Below are positions 33,504-43,115 of a DNA stretch of 64,000 nt, one piece after another (within the stretch, counting starts at the first letter, position 1; every line of letters begins with the position of its first letter). The position numbers and the translations under genes are program-made. This stretch comes from Epilithonimonas hispanica (lineage in GTDB: Bacteria > Bacteroidota > Bacteroidia > Flavobacteriales > Weeksellaceae), in contig NZ_QNUG01000006.1 of assembly GCF_003385395.1 (NCBI RefSeq), positions 1 to 64,000 on the forward strand, in the 5' to 3' direction. Under the pieces are notes generated by a model, which made no database searches, had not been told where the DNA came from, and worked only from the letters and a program-made list of their open reading frames with translations.

Positions 33504-35012
33504 TTAGTTTAAACTAATAGCTCTTTCTATTCTCAACAACGTTTCTTCTTTTCCGATAATGTTCATAATATCTGGAACATCAGGACCTTTCAATTCTCCT
33601 ACAAGAGCCAGACGTAGAGGCATCATCACTTTTCCCATTCCCAAAGAATGTTCTTCTGCAAAATGATGAATGGCTTCTTTCAATGTTTCAGAATCGAATT
33701 CTGAAGTTTCTAGTTTAGAAGAAAAATCTTTCAAAATAGCAGAAGTTGTGTCGTTCCATGCTTTTTTCAATGCTTTTTCATCGTAGGAAGTTGGTGATTC
33801 AAAAAAGAATTTTCCATCGTTATAAATGTCAATAACGAAAGTTGCTCTTTCTTTCATTAATGAAACTACGTTCAATAATTTTTCATCAGAAAGATTCAAA
33901 GCTTTTACTTCTTCAACTTCTTTTAATAAAACTAAAACTTCTTCGTTAGACTTTAGTTTAAGATATTCTTGATTAAACCATTTTGCTTTTTGAGGATCGA
34001 ATCGTGCGCCAGCTTTATGAACTTTATGAAGGTCAAATTCTGCAATCATTTCGTCTATAGAAACAATTTCTTTGTCGTTTGCTGGTGTCCAGCCTAAAAG
34101 CGCAGTCATATTGATAAAAGCTTCTGGGAAATAACCGGATTCTTTGTAGCCTTTCCAGATTTCGTCGCTTTCCGGATCTTTAAAATCCATTGGGAAAACT
34201 GGGAAACCAAATTTTGCGCCGTCTCTTTTGCTGAGTTTTCCTTTGCCTTCTGGTTTTAGAATTAAAGAAAGATGCGCAAATTCTGGCGCTTCCCATCCCA
34301 TTGCCTCGTATAGTAAAACGTGTAAAGGCATAGATGGTAACCACTCTTCACCACGGATAACGTGAGAAATTTTCATTTCAAAATCATCCACAACATTGGC
34401 GAAATGATAAGTTGGCATTCCATCGTTTTTGATTAGAACTTTATCATCTAGCGTATTGGTATTTACTGAAAAATTTCCTCGGATGATATCTTGAAGGTTG
34501 AGAACTCTGTCAATTGGCATTTTGAAACGAACCACATAAGGAACATTTGAATCCAATAATTTCTGAACTTCTTCTGATGAAAGAGAAATGCTGTTTCTCA
34601 ATTGCTGTCTTGTCTGATGGTTGTATGCGAAAACATCGCCCCTAGCTTCAAAGTCTTTACGGATTGCATCCAATTCTTCAGGCGTGTCAAAAGCAAGATA
34701 AGCGTAATCTGTCTTTAGAATCTGCTCTTTATATCTGTCGTAGATGTCTCTTCTCTCAGATTGTCTGTAAGGCGCATAAGGTCCGCCAACTCTTGGGCTT
34801 TCGTCAGGAATAATTCCGCACCATTCCAAAGAGTTCATGATATAATCTTCAGCTCCCTCTACATATCTTGCAGTGTCTGTATCCTCTATTCTAAGAACAA
34901 ATTCTCCGCCTTGATTTTTGGCAAAAAGGTAATCATATAAAGCAGTTCGAACGCCTCCTAAGTGTAAAGCTCCTGTTGGACTTGGTGCAAAACGCACTCT
35001 TACTTTTTTCAT
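33504..35012 (-). CDS. gltX: Glutamate--tRNA ligase
   Basis: This 502-aa class I synthetase has the HIGH-type motif PSPTGALHLGGVRTALYDYL (11-30) and the KMSKS-type motif GKLSKRDGA. It charges tRNA-Glu with glutamate. Length is normal and no truncation is seen. Monocistronic, from a -7 element at 35075-35082. Confidence 0.97.
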   Translation of the reverse strand: MKKVRVRFAPSPTGALHLGGVRTALYDYLFAKNQGGEFVLRIEDTDTARYVEGAEDYIMNSLEWCGIIPDESPRVGGPYAPYRQSERRDIYDRYKEQILKTDYAYLAFDTPEELDAIRKDFEARGDVFAYNHQTRQQLRNSISLSSEEVQKLLDSNVPYVVRFKMPIDRVLNLQDIIRGNFSVNTNTLDDKVLIKNDGMPTYHFANVVDDFEMKISHVIRGEEWLPSMPLHVLLYEAMGWEAPEFAHLSLILKPEGKGKLSKRDGAKFGFPVFPMDFKDPESDEIWKGYKESGYFPEAFINMTALLGWTPANDKEIVSIDEMIAEFDLHKVHKAGARFDPQKAKWFNQEYLKLKSNEEVLVLLKEVEEVKALNLSDEKLLNVVSLMKERATFVIDIYNDGKFFFESPTSYDEKALKKAWNDTTSAILKDFSSKLETSEFDSETLKEAIHHFAEEHSLGMGKVMMPLRLALVGELKGPDVPDIMNIIGKEETLLRIERAISLN

Positions 35013-35074
35013 ATTCAGATAATTATTTTTTTAAGATTATTTATAAATAATCTTATGTCTAAAAAAATGTGGTG

Positions 35075-35082
35075 CAAAATTA
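35075..35082 (-). promoter_or_regulatory. -7 promoter element of gltX
   Basis: TAATTTTG on the minus strand, about 62 bases before the gltX start. Divergent to the cupin-gene promoter. Confidence 0.5.
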
Positions 35083-35110
35083 ATAAATTTTGAACGTTTT
35101 GCATTTTGAA

Positions 35111-35142
35111 TTTGGTTAATCTTTTACGAAATAGTATTTTTG
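35111..35142 (+). promoter_or_regulatory. Promoter of the cupin phosphomannose-isomerase-like gene
   Basis: TTTG (35111-35114), 20 bases, TATTTTTG (35135-35142), then 19 bases to the ATG. Confidence 0.75.
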
Positions 35143-35161
35143 ACGATTAAAAATATAAGCT

Positions 35162-35506
35162 ATGTTAGAAATAGGAGAAAGACCTTGGGGAAAATATTAT
35201 GTTTTGGCAGATGAACCAAACTATAAATTAAAAAGAATTGAAGTGAATCCTGGACAGAAATTATCCTATCAGTTTCATTACAAAAGACAAGAACAATGGA
35301 CAATCATCGAAGGTAATGCGACAATAGTTTTGGATGGTGAGGAAATTCCTTTGGCTTATGGACAAAGCATCTTTATTCCACTAGGTGCTAAACACAGAAT
35401 CATGAATCTTACGGATAAGCCTGTTGTTTTCATAGAAGTTCAGACTGGAACTTACTTTGGTGAAGATGATATTGTGAGGTTGGAGGATGAGTATGATAGA
35501 GAGTAA
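35162..35506 (+). CDS. Cupin protein of the mannose-6-phosphate isomerase type II C-terminal family
   Basis: This 114-aa single cupin has the motifs RPWGKYYVLADEPNYKLKRIEV and the metal-binding HYKRQEQWTIIEG with GAKHRIMN, as in the isomerase half of bifunctional ManC/AlgA proteins. Here it stands alone, without the nucleotidyltransferase half. It may interconvert mannose-6-phosphate and fructose-6-phosphate or another sugar phosphate; its position next to the glycosyltransferase operon suits nucleotide-sugar supply. Confidence 0.85.
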   Translation: MLEIGERPWGKYYVLADEPNYKLKRIEVNPGQKLSYQFHYKRQEQWTIIEGNATIVLDGEEIPLAYGQSIFIPLGAKHRIMNLTDKPVVFIEVQTGTYFGEDDIVRLEDEYDRE

Positions 35507-35510
35507 AAAA

Positions 35511-35538
35511 AAAATGAGCTGTAACTTCAGCTCATTTT
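35511..35538. terminator. Bidirectional terminator between the cupin gene and the glycan operon
   Basis: Perfect 11-base arms (35511-35521, 35528-35538) with a 6-base loop. The right arm ends at the stop codon of the minus-strand glycosyltransferase. Confidence 0.85.
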
Positions 35539-36536
35539 CATTTTAAAATATTGTCTATCCAATTAGTAAAACTATATTTTTTGTAAATGTTGTCGTTATA
35601 TAATTCATATGGAGATTTCATAAAATCTTCTATTCCAGAGAAATCATTTCCTTGAAAAATAAAAATATTATTAGGGTTGTAGAAATCATAATCTTTGACT
35701 AAGGAATTATTAGTAATCAATTTTTTTTTATATCCTAAACTTTCAAATGTTCGAAATGAGAGCCCATTGTGAGCAGGATTATGTAAATCGAGTAAAAAAT
35801 CTGATTTTTGTATCTCGATAATACTGCTTTTAAAAGAAAGAGGTTCTATTAATAATGAAAAATTGTAATTTTTATTTTTATCAATTTTTTTCTTTCCATA
35901 ATTATAAATAAAAAAATTAGGAATTAGATGTAGTTGCTTTAATTTTAAAGCAATATCGTTCAGTGTTTTAAAGCGGTCTTTCATGGCAGATCCAACAAAA
36001 AAGACAGATTTTTTTTCTATGCTATGTTTTGTTGAGATTAAATCGTCAAAATAAAAATTGGTAGTAAAAATTAAATTTGGATTTTTGTTTGTGTCATTGA
36101 TATCAAAAACAAAGAATTTATCAAACAGATTGAAATATTTTTTAACAGTTGGGTAACGGTCAATTCCATCCCATTGATAGGCAATCGATTTGCCAGATAA
36201 TTGATTAACTTTTTTTATAACTTCGATGCTAAATAAATCAGGTCGAGTAAATAAAGCATAGTCTATTTTTTCATTAATTCTCTCTAAAAAATCTAATTGT
36301 ATAGTCTCTTTTATTTTGTTTCTTGTTGACTGCTTGTGTGTTTTATCATTTAATATGAATTTTTTATAGATATGAATGATAGAGTCTTTTAAGGGAATAG
36401 GAACTCTGCTTGTATCATGTTTCAATACAATGACTTTGAATCCCAAGAACTCAAGATTTTCTTGGAATCTTTCTGGAAGACCAACATAATTTGCGATTCC
36501 TATAAGTATTGTTTTTCCAGCAAATTGATTATCCAT
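35538..36536 (-). CDS. Putative glycosyltransferase, paralogue of 38984-39949
   Basis: This 332-aa protein has a GT-B-like layout. Its C-terminal half contains NGLSFRTFESLGYKKKLITNN, then DYDFYNPNNIFIF and KYSFTNWIDNIL, a set shared with the 321-aa protein at 38984. Such CgeB/Glyco_trans-like proteins add sugars to surface polysaccharides, but donor and acceptor are unknown. It is the last gene of the seven-gene operon and overlaps the preceding gene by one base. Confidence 0.72.
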   Translation of the reverse strand: MDNQFAGKTILIGIANYVGLPERFQENLEFLGFKVIVLKHDTSRVPIPLKDSIIHIYKKFILNDKTHKQSTRNKIKETIQLDFLERINEKIDYALFTRPDLFSIEVIKKVNQLSGKSIAYQWDGIDRYPTVKKYFNLFDKFFVFDINDTNKNPNLIFTTNFYFDDLISTKHSIEKKSVFFVGSAMKDRFKTLNDIALKLKQLHLIPNFFIYNYGKKKIDKNKNYNFSLLIEPLSFKSSIIEIQKSDFLLDLHNPAHNGLSFRTFESLGYKKKLITNNSLVKDYDFYNPNNIFIFQGNDFSGIEDFMKSPYELYNDNIYKKYSFTNWIDNILK

Positions 36537-37777
36537 TATTTTTTATTTCTTAGTGTTTTAAAAAAACTATTAATCTGCTTTCTGATTTTGTTATAAATAG
36601 TCTTTTCCAAATAATTTATCCTTGCCTTTAATACTTTGATTTCGTTAATGTAAAATATATTTTGAGCTTTTTGTGAAGAAGCTTTATATTCTGATTTCAT
36701 AGTCATTACAAATTCTAACCGACGCTTCATAAGGTTTCCAATGTTTTCTAAAGAGAAATTTTGAGTGATTTCTATATTCGCATTTTGTTGAATTTTTTTT
36801 AAATCGTCAAAATTGTTTTTGATGTATGAAAGCTTTTCTGAAGCATCTTTTGTATTTGGTTTTGCAAGAGTGAGAGTTTCATCAGACCCATAAACAAAAT
36901 CGGGAATAGTTATTAGATCATATTTTACTAAAAAACTATTGTTGACATTCATAAACTCCAAATTCCCGGAATAGCCGGTTCCAATCACAATCTTACCATA
37001 AGCCATTGCTTCTGCCATTGTCAGCCCGAATCCTTCTGATCCGTGCAAAGAGATTAACACATCACATTGCTGAATTAATGAAAATAATTTTTGTTTAGAA
37101 AAATGCTCAGAAATAAAAACCACATTAGAATAATTTTTAAAGGTATTGATTAATTGCTGAGTATTTGGGCTTTTCTCTGCATTAAAAGTCTTAACTACTA
37201 AGCAGGTTCCAAGGTCTTCTGAGTGTGTATTCAAAAAGGATTCAATAGTTGCTTGTGGATTTTTCCTTGCTGTTGAGCTTAATGAATCAAAAATGGTTAG
37301 ATAGATTTTGGAATTCTTTGGAATATGATATTCTTCGCGGCTGAATTCTTTGGAATGGTTTTGAATCTCGATTGCGTGCGGAATTTTTATAACCGGATTT
37401 TGGGTGTATTTTGTAAAAATATTCACACAAAAATCACTTGGAACCCAAAGTTCATTAAAAGCATTTAGCGCTTCAATTTTCTCTCTATCAACTTCAGGGA
37501 ATTCCCAAGCCCAATAAACAATGTTATATTTCCCCACAAGATTCAAATCTTTGTTGCTGGCAAAAAAAAGTGTGATCACATTAATGTTAACATGAAAAAT
37601 ATTTATATCACAATCAGGAACATTTTCTGTTAAACGTTGATGGTTCTGTTCTATGGAATAATTAATCTTATTAATAAATAAACCACTTTTTTCTAACGCT
37701 AACACATTAAGTCTGGTTGCTTCGGCAATTCCAAAGTTGCCGTCAAAGTAGCCATGATAATTTATTCTGGAAGTCAT
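36536..37777 (-). CDS. GT4-family glycosyltransferase
   Basis: This 413-aa GT-B enzyme has the N-terminal GYFDGNFGIAEATRL (8-22) glycine-rich start, a central VVFISEHFSKQKLFSLIQQCDVLISLHGSEGFGLTMAEAMAYGK donor-site region with the GT4 E-x7-E pattern, and a basic C-terminus (about 370-413) that could associate with the membrane. Retaining transferase of unknown sugar. Same operon; its stop overlaps the next start. Confidence 0.85.
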   Translation of the reverse strand: MTSRINYHGYFDGNFGIAEATRLNVLALEKSGLFINKINYSIEQNHQRLTENVPDCDINIFHVNINVITLFFASNKDLNLVGKYNIVYWAWEFPEVDREKIEALNAFNELWVPSDFCVNIFTKYTQNPVIKIPHAIEIQNHSKEFSREEYHIPKNSKIYLTIFDSLSSTARKNPQATIESFLNTHSEDLGTCLVVKTFNAEKSPNTQQLINTFKNYSNVVFISEHFSKQKLFSLIQQCDVLISLHGSEGFGLTMAEAMAYGKIVIGTGYSGNLEFMNVNNSFLVKYDLITIPDFVYGSDETLTLAKPNTKDASEKLSYIKNNFDDLKKIQQNANIEITQNFSLENIGNLMKRRLEFVMTMKSEYKASSQKAQNIFYINEIKVLKARINYLEKTIYNKIRKQINSFFKTLRNKK

Positions 37778-37789
37778 TTTCGTGCAGAA

Positions 37790-38977
37790 TTATAGGGTTT
37801 TTATCTTCTCAGAAACATTTGCCAAAAGAAATGGTTTTAAACTTCCTTCTGCATTTTGGCTTAGAGTTTCCCAGAGTCTTTTATCATTATTCAGTTTTAT
37901 AATAGCATCTGCGAAATCATTCGCATTATTCTCAATTAAAGCATTTTGATTATTGACCAAATTCATTCCTTCCGCACCTATTTCTGTCGTAACAACAGGA
38001 AGGTGAAATTCGAATGCTTGTCCTATTTTGCCCTTTACACCCGCACCATAACGAAGGGGCGCAACCATAATTTTATTTTCTTTAAAATAACTGTCAATAT
38101 TTTCTACAAATCCGAGGAAATTAAATTTTGGGTACATAGAAATGTCAAGTTTTTCTATCACATTACCAATTATATTGACTTTTATTTCCGGTAGATAATT
38201 CCACACTTTCGGCATTACTTCTTTATATAAAAAATCAACTGCATCTATATTAGGTTCATGAACTGAACCAATAAAAATTATATCCTTACTATTTTCAAAA
38301 CTTTGTCTTTCTTCTATTTTAATTTTAGGATAATGAATGTTAGAAATAACAACAATTTTAGAATCGTCTAAAAATTCACTCATCATCAATTTTTCATTTT
38401 CAGAAATTGCAATTATTTTATCCGCTTGTTTGGATTTTTGAGTTTCTATTTCGTAAAATTTTTTGTATTCTTTTTGAAGTTGAACAGATGTTGGTTGGAG
38501 TTCTATAGCACGTTTTATCCGAAGAAAATGAATATCAACCATATCATAGATAGTGGTAGAAGTCGGATTTATTTTTTTTGTTTTTGAAAAATATTCATCA
38601 AAAGTTTCGGCACCATTATACCAATAAAAATCTACTTTTGGGAGATTCTGCAAAAATTGAAATACACTTTTGTATTTGGGAGATTCTACATATACGATGC
38701 AATTATTTTTTTTATAAAATTGTACATAAAGATTATCTTCAAAAATTTTTTCTACGCAGATTATACAATTAAATCCCAGCTTTCTATATTGAAGAATTAT
38801 TTCCTTAATCCTATTAGATCCGGAATCTTTATCATGGGTTGGAAAGACTTTTGATATAAAAACAATCGTTTTATTATTTACATAGTATTCCTCAATATTA
38901 ACGATGTCATTGGTTTTTAAAATTTTAAGCTTTTCTCTTTTGTTGAAATAATCTTTTAATTTCCTTTTTATCCCCAT
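37790..38977 (-). CDS. GT4-like glycosyltransferase
   Basis: This 395-aa GT-B protein contains TIVFISKVFPTHDKDSGSNRI at the N-terminus and, in the donor domain, KDIIFIGSVHEPNIDAVDFLY followed by MVAPLRYGAGVKGKIGQAFEFHLPVVTT, the usual GT4 nucleotide-sugar loop. It is the fifth gene of the operon. Linkage and substrate cannot be assigned. Confidence 0.85.
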   Translation of the reverse strand: MGIKRKLKDYFNKREKLKILKTNDIVNIEEYYVNNKTIVFISKVFPTHDKDSGSNRIKEIILQYRKLGFNCIICVEKIFEDNLYVQFYKKNNCIVYVESPKYKSVFQFLQNLPKVDFYWYNGAETFDEYFSKTKKINPTSTTIYDMVDIHFLRIKRAIELQPTSVQLQKEYKKFYEIETQKSKQADKIIAISENEKLMMSEFLDDSKIVVISNIHYPKIKIEERQSFENSKDIIFIGSVHEPNIDAVDFLYKEVMPKVWNYLPEIKVNIIGNVIEKLDISMYPKFNFLGFVENIDSYFKENKIMVAPLRYGAGVKGKIGQAFEFHLPVVTTEIGAEGMNLVNNQNALIENNANDFADAIIKLNNDKRLWETLSQNAEGSLKPFLLANVSEKIKTL

Positions 38978-38983
38978 ATTAAG

Positions 38984-39949
38984 TTATATTTCAAAAACAC
39001 TCTCCACCCATTTATCCAAAGTATATTTATCATAAATATCTTTAGGAACTTTTTGATACTTGGTTTCAAAAAAATCTTTTGGAATAGCAATATATTCAGA
39101 ATTTAACACCAAAATATTATTTGGGTTATAAAAATCATAATACTTTATTTTTTCGTTATCTGTAATGATCTTTTTTTCCAAAGCCATTGCTTCAAAAATC
39201 CTGAAACTTAATCCCGACTGATTGTCTCTTACAAGATCCAAAATGACTTTTGCATTGAGATAGTAATTAAGTATCTCAGCATGTTCAACTCTTTTTATCT
39301 GGTACTTGACAGAGGATTTGTTATCACCAATCTTCGTAAGCTGCTTAATCCAAGTTTTTTTTCCAACAATGATGAATTGATAAGATTTTTTCAGTTGCTC
39401 CAGTTTTTTTGCAATTCTATTCATTGTAGAGATGCGTTTATCAAAAGAAGCTAGATAGCAGACATCAAAATTAGGATGTTGATCTTCATGTCTTACATAA
39501 TCAAGATAGATGTAATTATTGGCTTCTTTAAAATGACATGACTTGATGTCATCTTTGTCAAAAGAATAGATGTCGTCAAAAACACCTTCCATCAGATTAT
39601 CAATTGGATGTCTGGCTAAGCTGTCATATAAATAAGCAATATATCTTTTTGTATAGCTTTTGATTTTTAAATGGTATTCTCTATCAATTAGTTCTGGGTT
39701 GATAACCAGAATCTGATCTTGAAAGCCTCTCTTTTTCAACTCGCTGATAATGAATTTCTGACGGAGTTCTAACTTGGGATTGATTCCTAAAAATATTTTT
39801 GATAAAGTGTTTTTTAGACGAGATAATTTGGTGGGATGCTGATATTTACCAATGTTGATATGGTAAGCGTCTATACCCTTTTTTAATAAGGTATCTACAA
39901 TATGAGCATCATACTGCCAATGATCGAAACTAATTAAACAAATCTTCAT
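38984..39949 (-). CDS. Putative glycosyltransferase, paralogue of 35538-36536
   Basis: This 321-aa protein has a weak GT-B N-terminus (ICLISFDHWQYDAHIVDTLL) and a C-terminal donor domain with SGLSFRIFEAMALEKKIITDN, YYDFYNPNNILVL and KYTLDKWVESVF. The matching blocks in the protein at 35538 show the two arose by duplication, although their N-termini now differ. It is set four bases from the GT2 gene before it. Confidence 0.75.
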   Translation of the reverse strand: MKICLISFDHWQYDAHIVDTLLKKGIDAYHINIGKYQHPTKLSRLKNTLSKIFLGINPKLELRQKFIISELKKRGFQDQILVINPELIDREYHLKIKSYTKRYIAYLYDSLARHPIDNLMEGVFDDIYSFDKDDIKSCHFKEANNYIYLDYVRHEDQHPNFDVCYLASFDKRISTMNRIAKKLEQLKKSYQFIIVGKKTWIKQLTKIGDNKSSVKYQIKRVEHAEILNYYLNAKVILDLVRDNQSGLSFRIFEAMALEKKIITDNEKIKYYDFYNPNNILVLNSEYIAIPKDFFETKYQKVPKDIYDKYTLDKWVESVFEI

Positions 39950-39952
39950 CCT

Positions 39953-40741
39953 TTATTTATTCTCTCTCTTTAGACTTTCGTAAGTTTCCCAAACACTTAG
40001 AGCCTGCAATTTATTTAAAATAAAACCATCTTTACCATCCAAAAACCCTAATCTTAGGACATAACTTTTAAAAAATCTAAAACCTGTTTTCGCATATTGT
40101 GTTAGAACATTGTACTTTTTACCTTTTTGAGCCAGTTCTTGACCTTTCAAAATTCCGTAATGAATCATTTTTTTTCTGTAAGATTCATAATCAGTAACCG
40201 AATAATGAAGAAGTTTGTTCCTCAATTCACCAATATTTCCATCAACATTTAAGGTTTCATGCACCTTTTTTTCTGCAATATATCTAGCTTTTGACTTTTT
40301 GAAAAGTCTGAAATTTTTATCTGTTTGAGTTCCAGAGTAATTAATAGGCTTTCCCGCAAAATAGAATTTTCTATAAAAATAATAGGCATCCTTTTTATCT
40401 GCTTTGTTCAGCTCTACGATTATTTCTTCTCTCAGTTCTGGAGTAATTCTCTCATCACCATCCAAAAATAATACCCAATCGTTATTTGCTGCATCCAAAG
40501 CAAAATTTCTTTGTTTTGTAAAGTCTTCAAATTGATTTTGAATGATTTTTACGTTGGGGAAAGTTTTGGCTATTTCTAAAGTTTTATCTGTACTGAAAGA
40601 GTCTATAATAATGATTTCATCACAAAAATCAAAACTTTTAAGAACTTCTCCAATATTTTTTTCTTCATTATAAGTGATGATAAGACCACTTATTTTTAAA
40701 GATAATTTTGTTGTTTCTTTCATTTCAACCATTATTAGCAC
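39953..40741 (-). CDS. GT2-family glycosyltransferase (LPS-core type)
   Basis: This 262-aa GT-A enzyme has the GT2 core: SGLIITYNEEKNIGEVL, IIIDSFSTDKT, and the metal/sugar DxD in LFLDGDERI. The layout with KLLHYSVTDYESYRKKM matches WaaE/KdtX-like beta-glucosyltransferases of the lipopolysaccharide core. ATG 40741 overlaps the heptosyltransferase gene by 17 bases; ATG 40723, directly after that gene's stop, is an alternative start. Confidence 0.88.
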   Translation of the reverse strand: MLIMVEMKETTKLSLKISGLIITYNEEKNIGEVLKSFDFCDEIIIIDSFSTDKTLEIAKTFPNVKIIQNQFEDFTKQRNFALDAANNDWVLFLDGDERITPELREEIIVELNKADKKDAYYFYRKFYFAGKPINYSGTQTDKNFRLFKKSKARYIAEKKVHETLNVDGNIGELRNKLLHYSVTDYESYRKKMIHYGILKGQELAQKGKKYNVLTQYAKTGFRFFKSYVLRLGFLDGKDGFILNKLQALSVWETYESLKRENK

Positions 40742-41753
40742 AGATATTTTTTTCTAAAAAAGTATTAATATGCTTTTCTAAAAACTCTGGTTTGAAGTCT
40801 TCATAATTAGACGAGTTAGGTACAAAATCAGATAAATGTAAAAACATATCACGATCAGGTTGAGAGGTCCAACCCCAATCGGAAATACTAACATGCGGTG
40901 CAAAAATTGAAAATGTAGGAATACCTAAAGATTTACTAAGGTTTGTTGCGCCTCCTTCGTTCCCTATCAAACATTTGCAAAGACTTGTAACAGCTGCAAA
41001 TTCTCTTAAGTTTCTAGTGTCAAAATCTACTACAATGGCGTTGCGAGTTTCTGGCAACACCAAATCGTAAACTCGAGAAAAAAGTGCTTGCTGATGAGGT
41101 AAATAATTGCATAGAAGCTTTGCTTCCTTCTGAAAGTTAACAATATAATCCAATATTTTTGCAATGTATTCTATTGGGTAAGTTTTCTCTTCTTTGCTTC
41201 CAAAAGTGCTAATCATTATAAGATTATCATTTGTAGAAAGCCCATTTTTGGATAAAATATGTTTAGCTGATGATAATTCTTCGTCTAAAATATAAGTCTT
41301 TGGGAAAACCTCTTGGAAGGATATGTCCAATGGTTCCAATAATTGTAGACGATGCTCAATACTCAAAGTTGTATTTTTAGATGTGGTTTCTTTTTTTCTT
41401 TTAACCGGAGCATTATAAAAAACCTGAGTATATTTTTTAAAAAAACCAATTCTTTTTTTCGCGTTAGAAAAAAATGTGATAATACCCGAATTTACTTTTG
41501 AAGAAGAATCTAATATAATATCGTACTTGTTTCTGCGGATCTTCCAAGTCATCAATATCATTTTACGAATGTTTTCTTCATTCCATAAAATGATGTTTTT
41601 TACCAACGGATTTCCAAAAAGAATCTGTTGATGTTTGTTGTCCACAAGAAAATCAATTTCGGAATCAGGATATTTTTTTTTCAGTTGATGAAGAATTGTT
41701 GAAGATACCAAAACATCACCCATATGTTTCCTTTGAATAACGAGGATTTTCAT
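40725..41753 (-). CDS. GT9-family glycosyltransferase (heptosyltransferase-like)
   Basis: This 342-aa protein has the GT9 hallmarks: ILVIQRKHMGDVLVSSTIL at the N-terminus and LIGNEGGATNLSKSLGIPTFSIF with FAPHVSISDWGW at the donor site. GT9 enzymes transfer heptose or related sugars to the inner core of lipopolysaccharide. It starts six bases after the rocD stop, the first glycosyltransferase of the operon. Confidence 0.88.
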   Translation of the reverse strand: MKILVIQRKHMGDVLVSSTILHQLKKKYPDSEIDFLVDNKHQQILFGNPLVKNIILWNEENIRKMILMTWKIRRNKYDIILDSSSKVNSGIITFFSNAKKRIGFFKKYTQVFYNAPVKRKKETTSKNTTLSIEHRLQLLEPLDISFQEVFPKTYILDEELSSAKHILSKNGLSTNDNLIMISTFGSKEEKTYPIEYIAKILDYIVNFQKEAKLLCNYLPHQQALFSRVYDLVLPETRNAIVVDFDTRNLREFAAVTSLCKCLIGNEGGATNLSKSLGIPTFSIFAPHVSISDWGWTSQPDRDMFLHLSDFVPNSSNYEDFKPEFLEKHINTFLEKNICANNG

Positions 41754-41758
41754 ATCAA

Positions 41759-43012
41759 TTATTGATCACCGAATTCCAAAACGGTTTTTTCGATAATTTT
41801 TACACAATCCAGAAGTTGTTCTTCAGTAATGACCAAAGGCGGTGCTAATCTAATAATGTTACCATGAGTTGGTTTTGCAAGAAGCCCATTTTCTTTCAGT
41901 TTTAGACAAAGATTCCATGCGGTTTTGCTGTCTGGTGTATCATTAATTATGATTGCATTTAGCAAACCCTTTCCTCTAACTTTTGTAATCAAATTTGTTT
42001 TTTCGATTAATTTTTCAATTTCAGAACGGAAAAGTTGTCCCAATTCTTCAGCTCTTTCGGAAAGTTTTTCTTGCTCAACAACATCAAGTGCTGCAACCGC
42101 AACAGCGCAAGCAATTGGGTTACCTCCAAAAGTAGAACCGTGTTGTCCAGGTTTGATAACATTCATTATTTCATCATTCGCTAAAACTGCAGAAACAGGA
42201 TACATCCCACCAGAAAGGGCTTTTCCAAGAATCAAAATATCTGGCTGAACATTCTCATGATGGCAGGCAATCAGTTTTCCGGTTCTTGCAATTCCGGTTT
42301 GAACTTCATCAGCAATGAAAAGAACGTTGTACCTTTTACATAAGTCTGAAGCGCCTTTCAAAAATCCTTCGTCCGGAACATAAACTCCGGCTTCTCCTTG
42401 GATTGGTTCTGCCAAAAATGCAGCAATATTTTTAGAGTCTTGTTTAAAAACTTCTTCTAAAGCATTCAAGTCATTATAAGGAATTTTAATAAATCCAGGA
42501 GTGAAAGGTCCATAATTTTTGTTAGCGTCAGGATCATTTGAAAAAGACACGATTGTGGTTGTTCTTCCGTGGAAATTATTTTCGCAGACAACTATTTTTG
42601 CTGCATTTTCATAAATTCCTTTCACTTCATAACTCCATTTTCTGGCTAATTTTACAGCCGTTTCCACAGCTTCGGCACCAGAATTCATTGGAAGAACTTT
42701 GTCAAAGCCAAAAAGAGTTGTAATCTTTTTCTCGTATTCACCCAAATTAGAATTGTAAAATGCTCTTGAAGTTAAAGCTAATTTCTTAGCTTGATTCACC
42801 AATGCGTCTACAATTTTGGGGTGCGAATGACCTTGGTTGACAGCCGAATAAGCGGAAAGGAAGTCGTAATACTTTTTACCTTCTACGTCCCAAACAAAGA
42901 CACCTTCACCTTTTTCCAAAACTACGGGAAGCGGATGGTAATTGTGCGCGCCATATTGGTTTTCTAGATCAATAAAATATTGAGAGTTTTTTTCCTGAAC
43001 TGCTGTTGACAT
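41759..43012 (-). CDS. rocD: Ornithine--oxo-acid transaminase
   Basis: This 417-aa PLP enzyme converts ornithine and 2-oxoglutarate to glutamate-5-semialdehyde and glutamate. Landmarks: [50 protein letters not shown] and the PLP lysine in [12 protein letters not shown] prefer ATG 43012 (MSTAVQEKN) to 43051. It leads the minus-strand operon with six glycosyltransferases spaced -17 to 12 bases apart, an odd metabolic partner. Confidence 0.93.
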   Translation of the reverse strand: MSTAVQEKNSQYFIDLENQYGAHNYHPLPVVLEKGEGVFVWDVEGKKYYDFLSAYSAVNQGHSHPKIVDALVNQAKKLALTSRAFYNSNLGEYEKKITTLFGFDKVLPMNSGAEAVETAVKLARKWSYEVKGIYENAAKIVVCENNFHGRTTTIVSFSNDPDANKNYGPFTPGFIKIPYNDLNALEEVFKQDSKNIAAFLAEPIQGEAGVYVPDEGFLKGASDLCKRYNVLFIADEVQTGIARTGKLIACHHENVQPDILILGKALSGGMYPVSAVLANDEIMNVIKPGQHGSTFGGNPIACAVAVAALDVVEQEKLSERAEELGQLFRSEIEKLIEKTNLITKVRGKGLLNAIIINDTPDSKTAWNLCLKLKENGLLAKPTHGNIIRLAPPLVITEEQLLDCVKIIEKTVLEFGDQ

Positions 43013-43062
43013 ATCTTTTATTTTTGGTAAAAATAATGAATTTGAATTCAATAATAACTACA

Positions 43063-43095
43063 AAAAATGCCTAACTTTTTCAGTTAGGCATTTTT
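43063..43095 (-). terminator. Terminator of accC
   Basis: 13-base arms (43063-43075 and 43083-43095) with a 7-base loop, A/T flanked, between accC and rocD. Confidence 0.85.
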
Positions 43096-43115
43096 ATCTA
43101 TAAGTAGAATAATAT

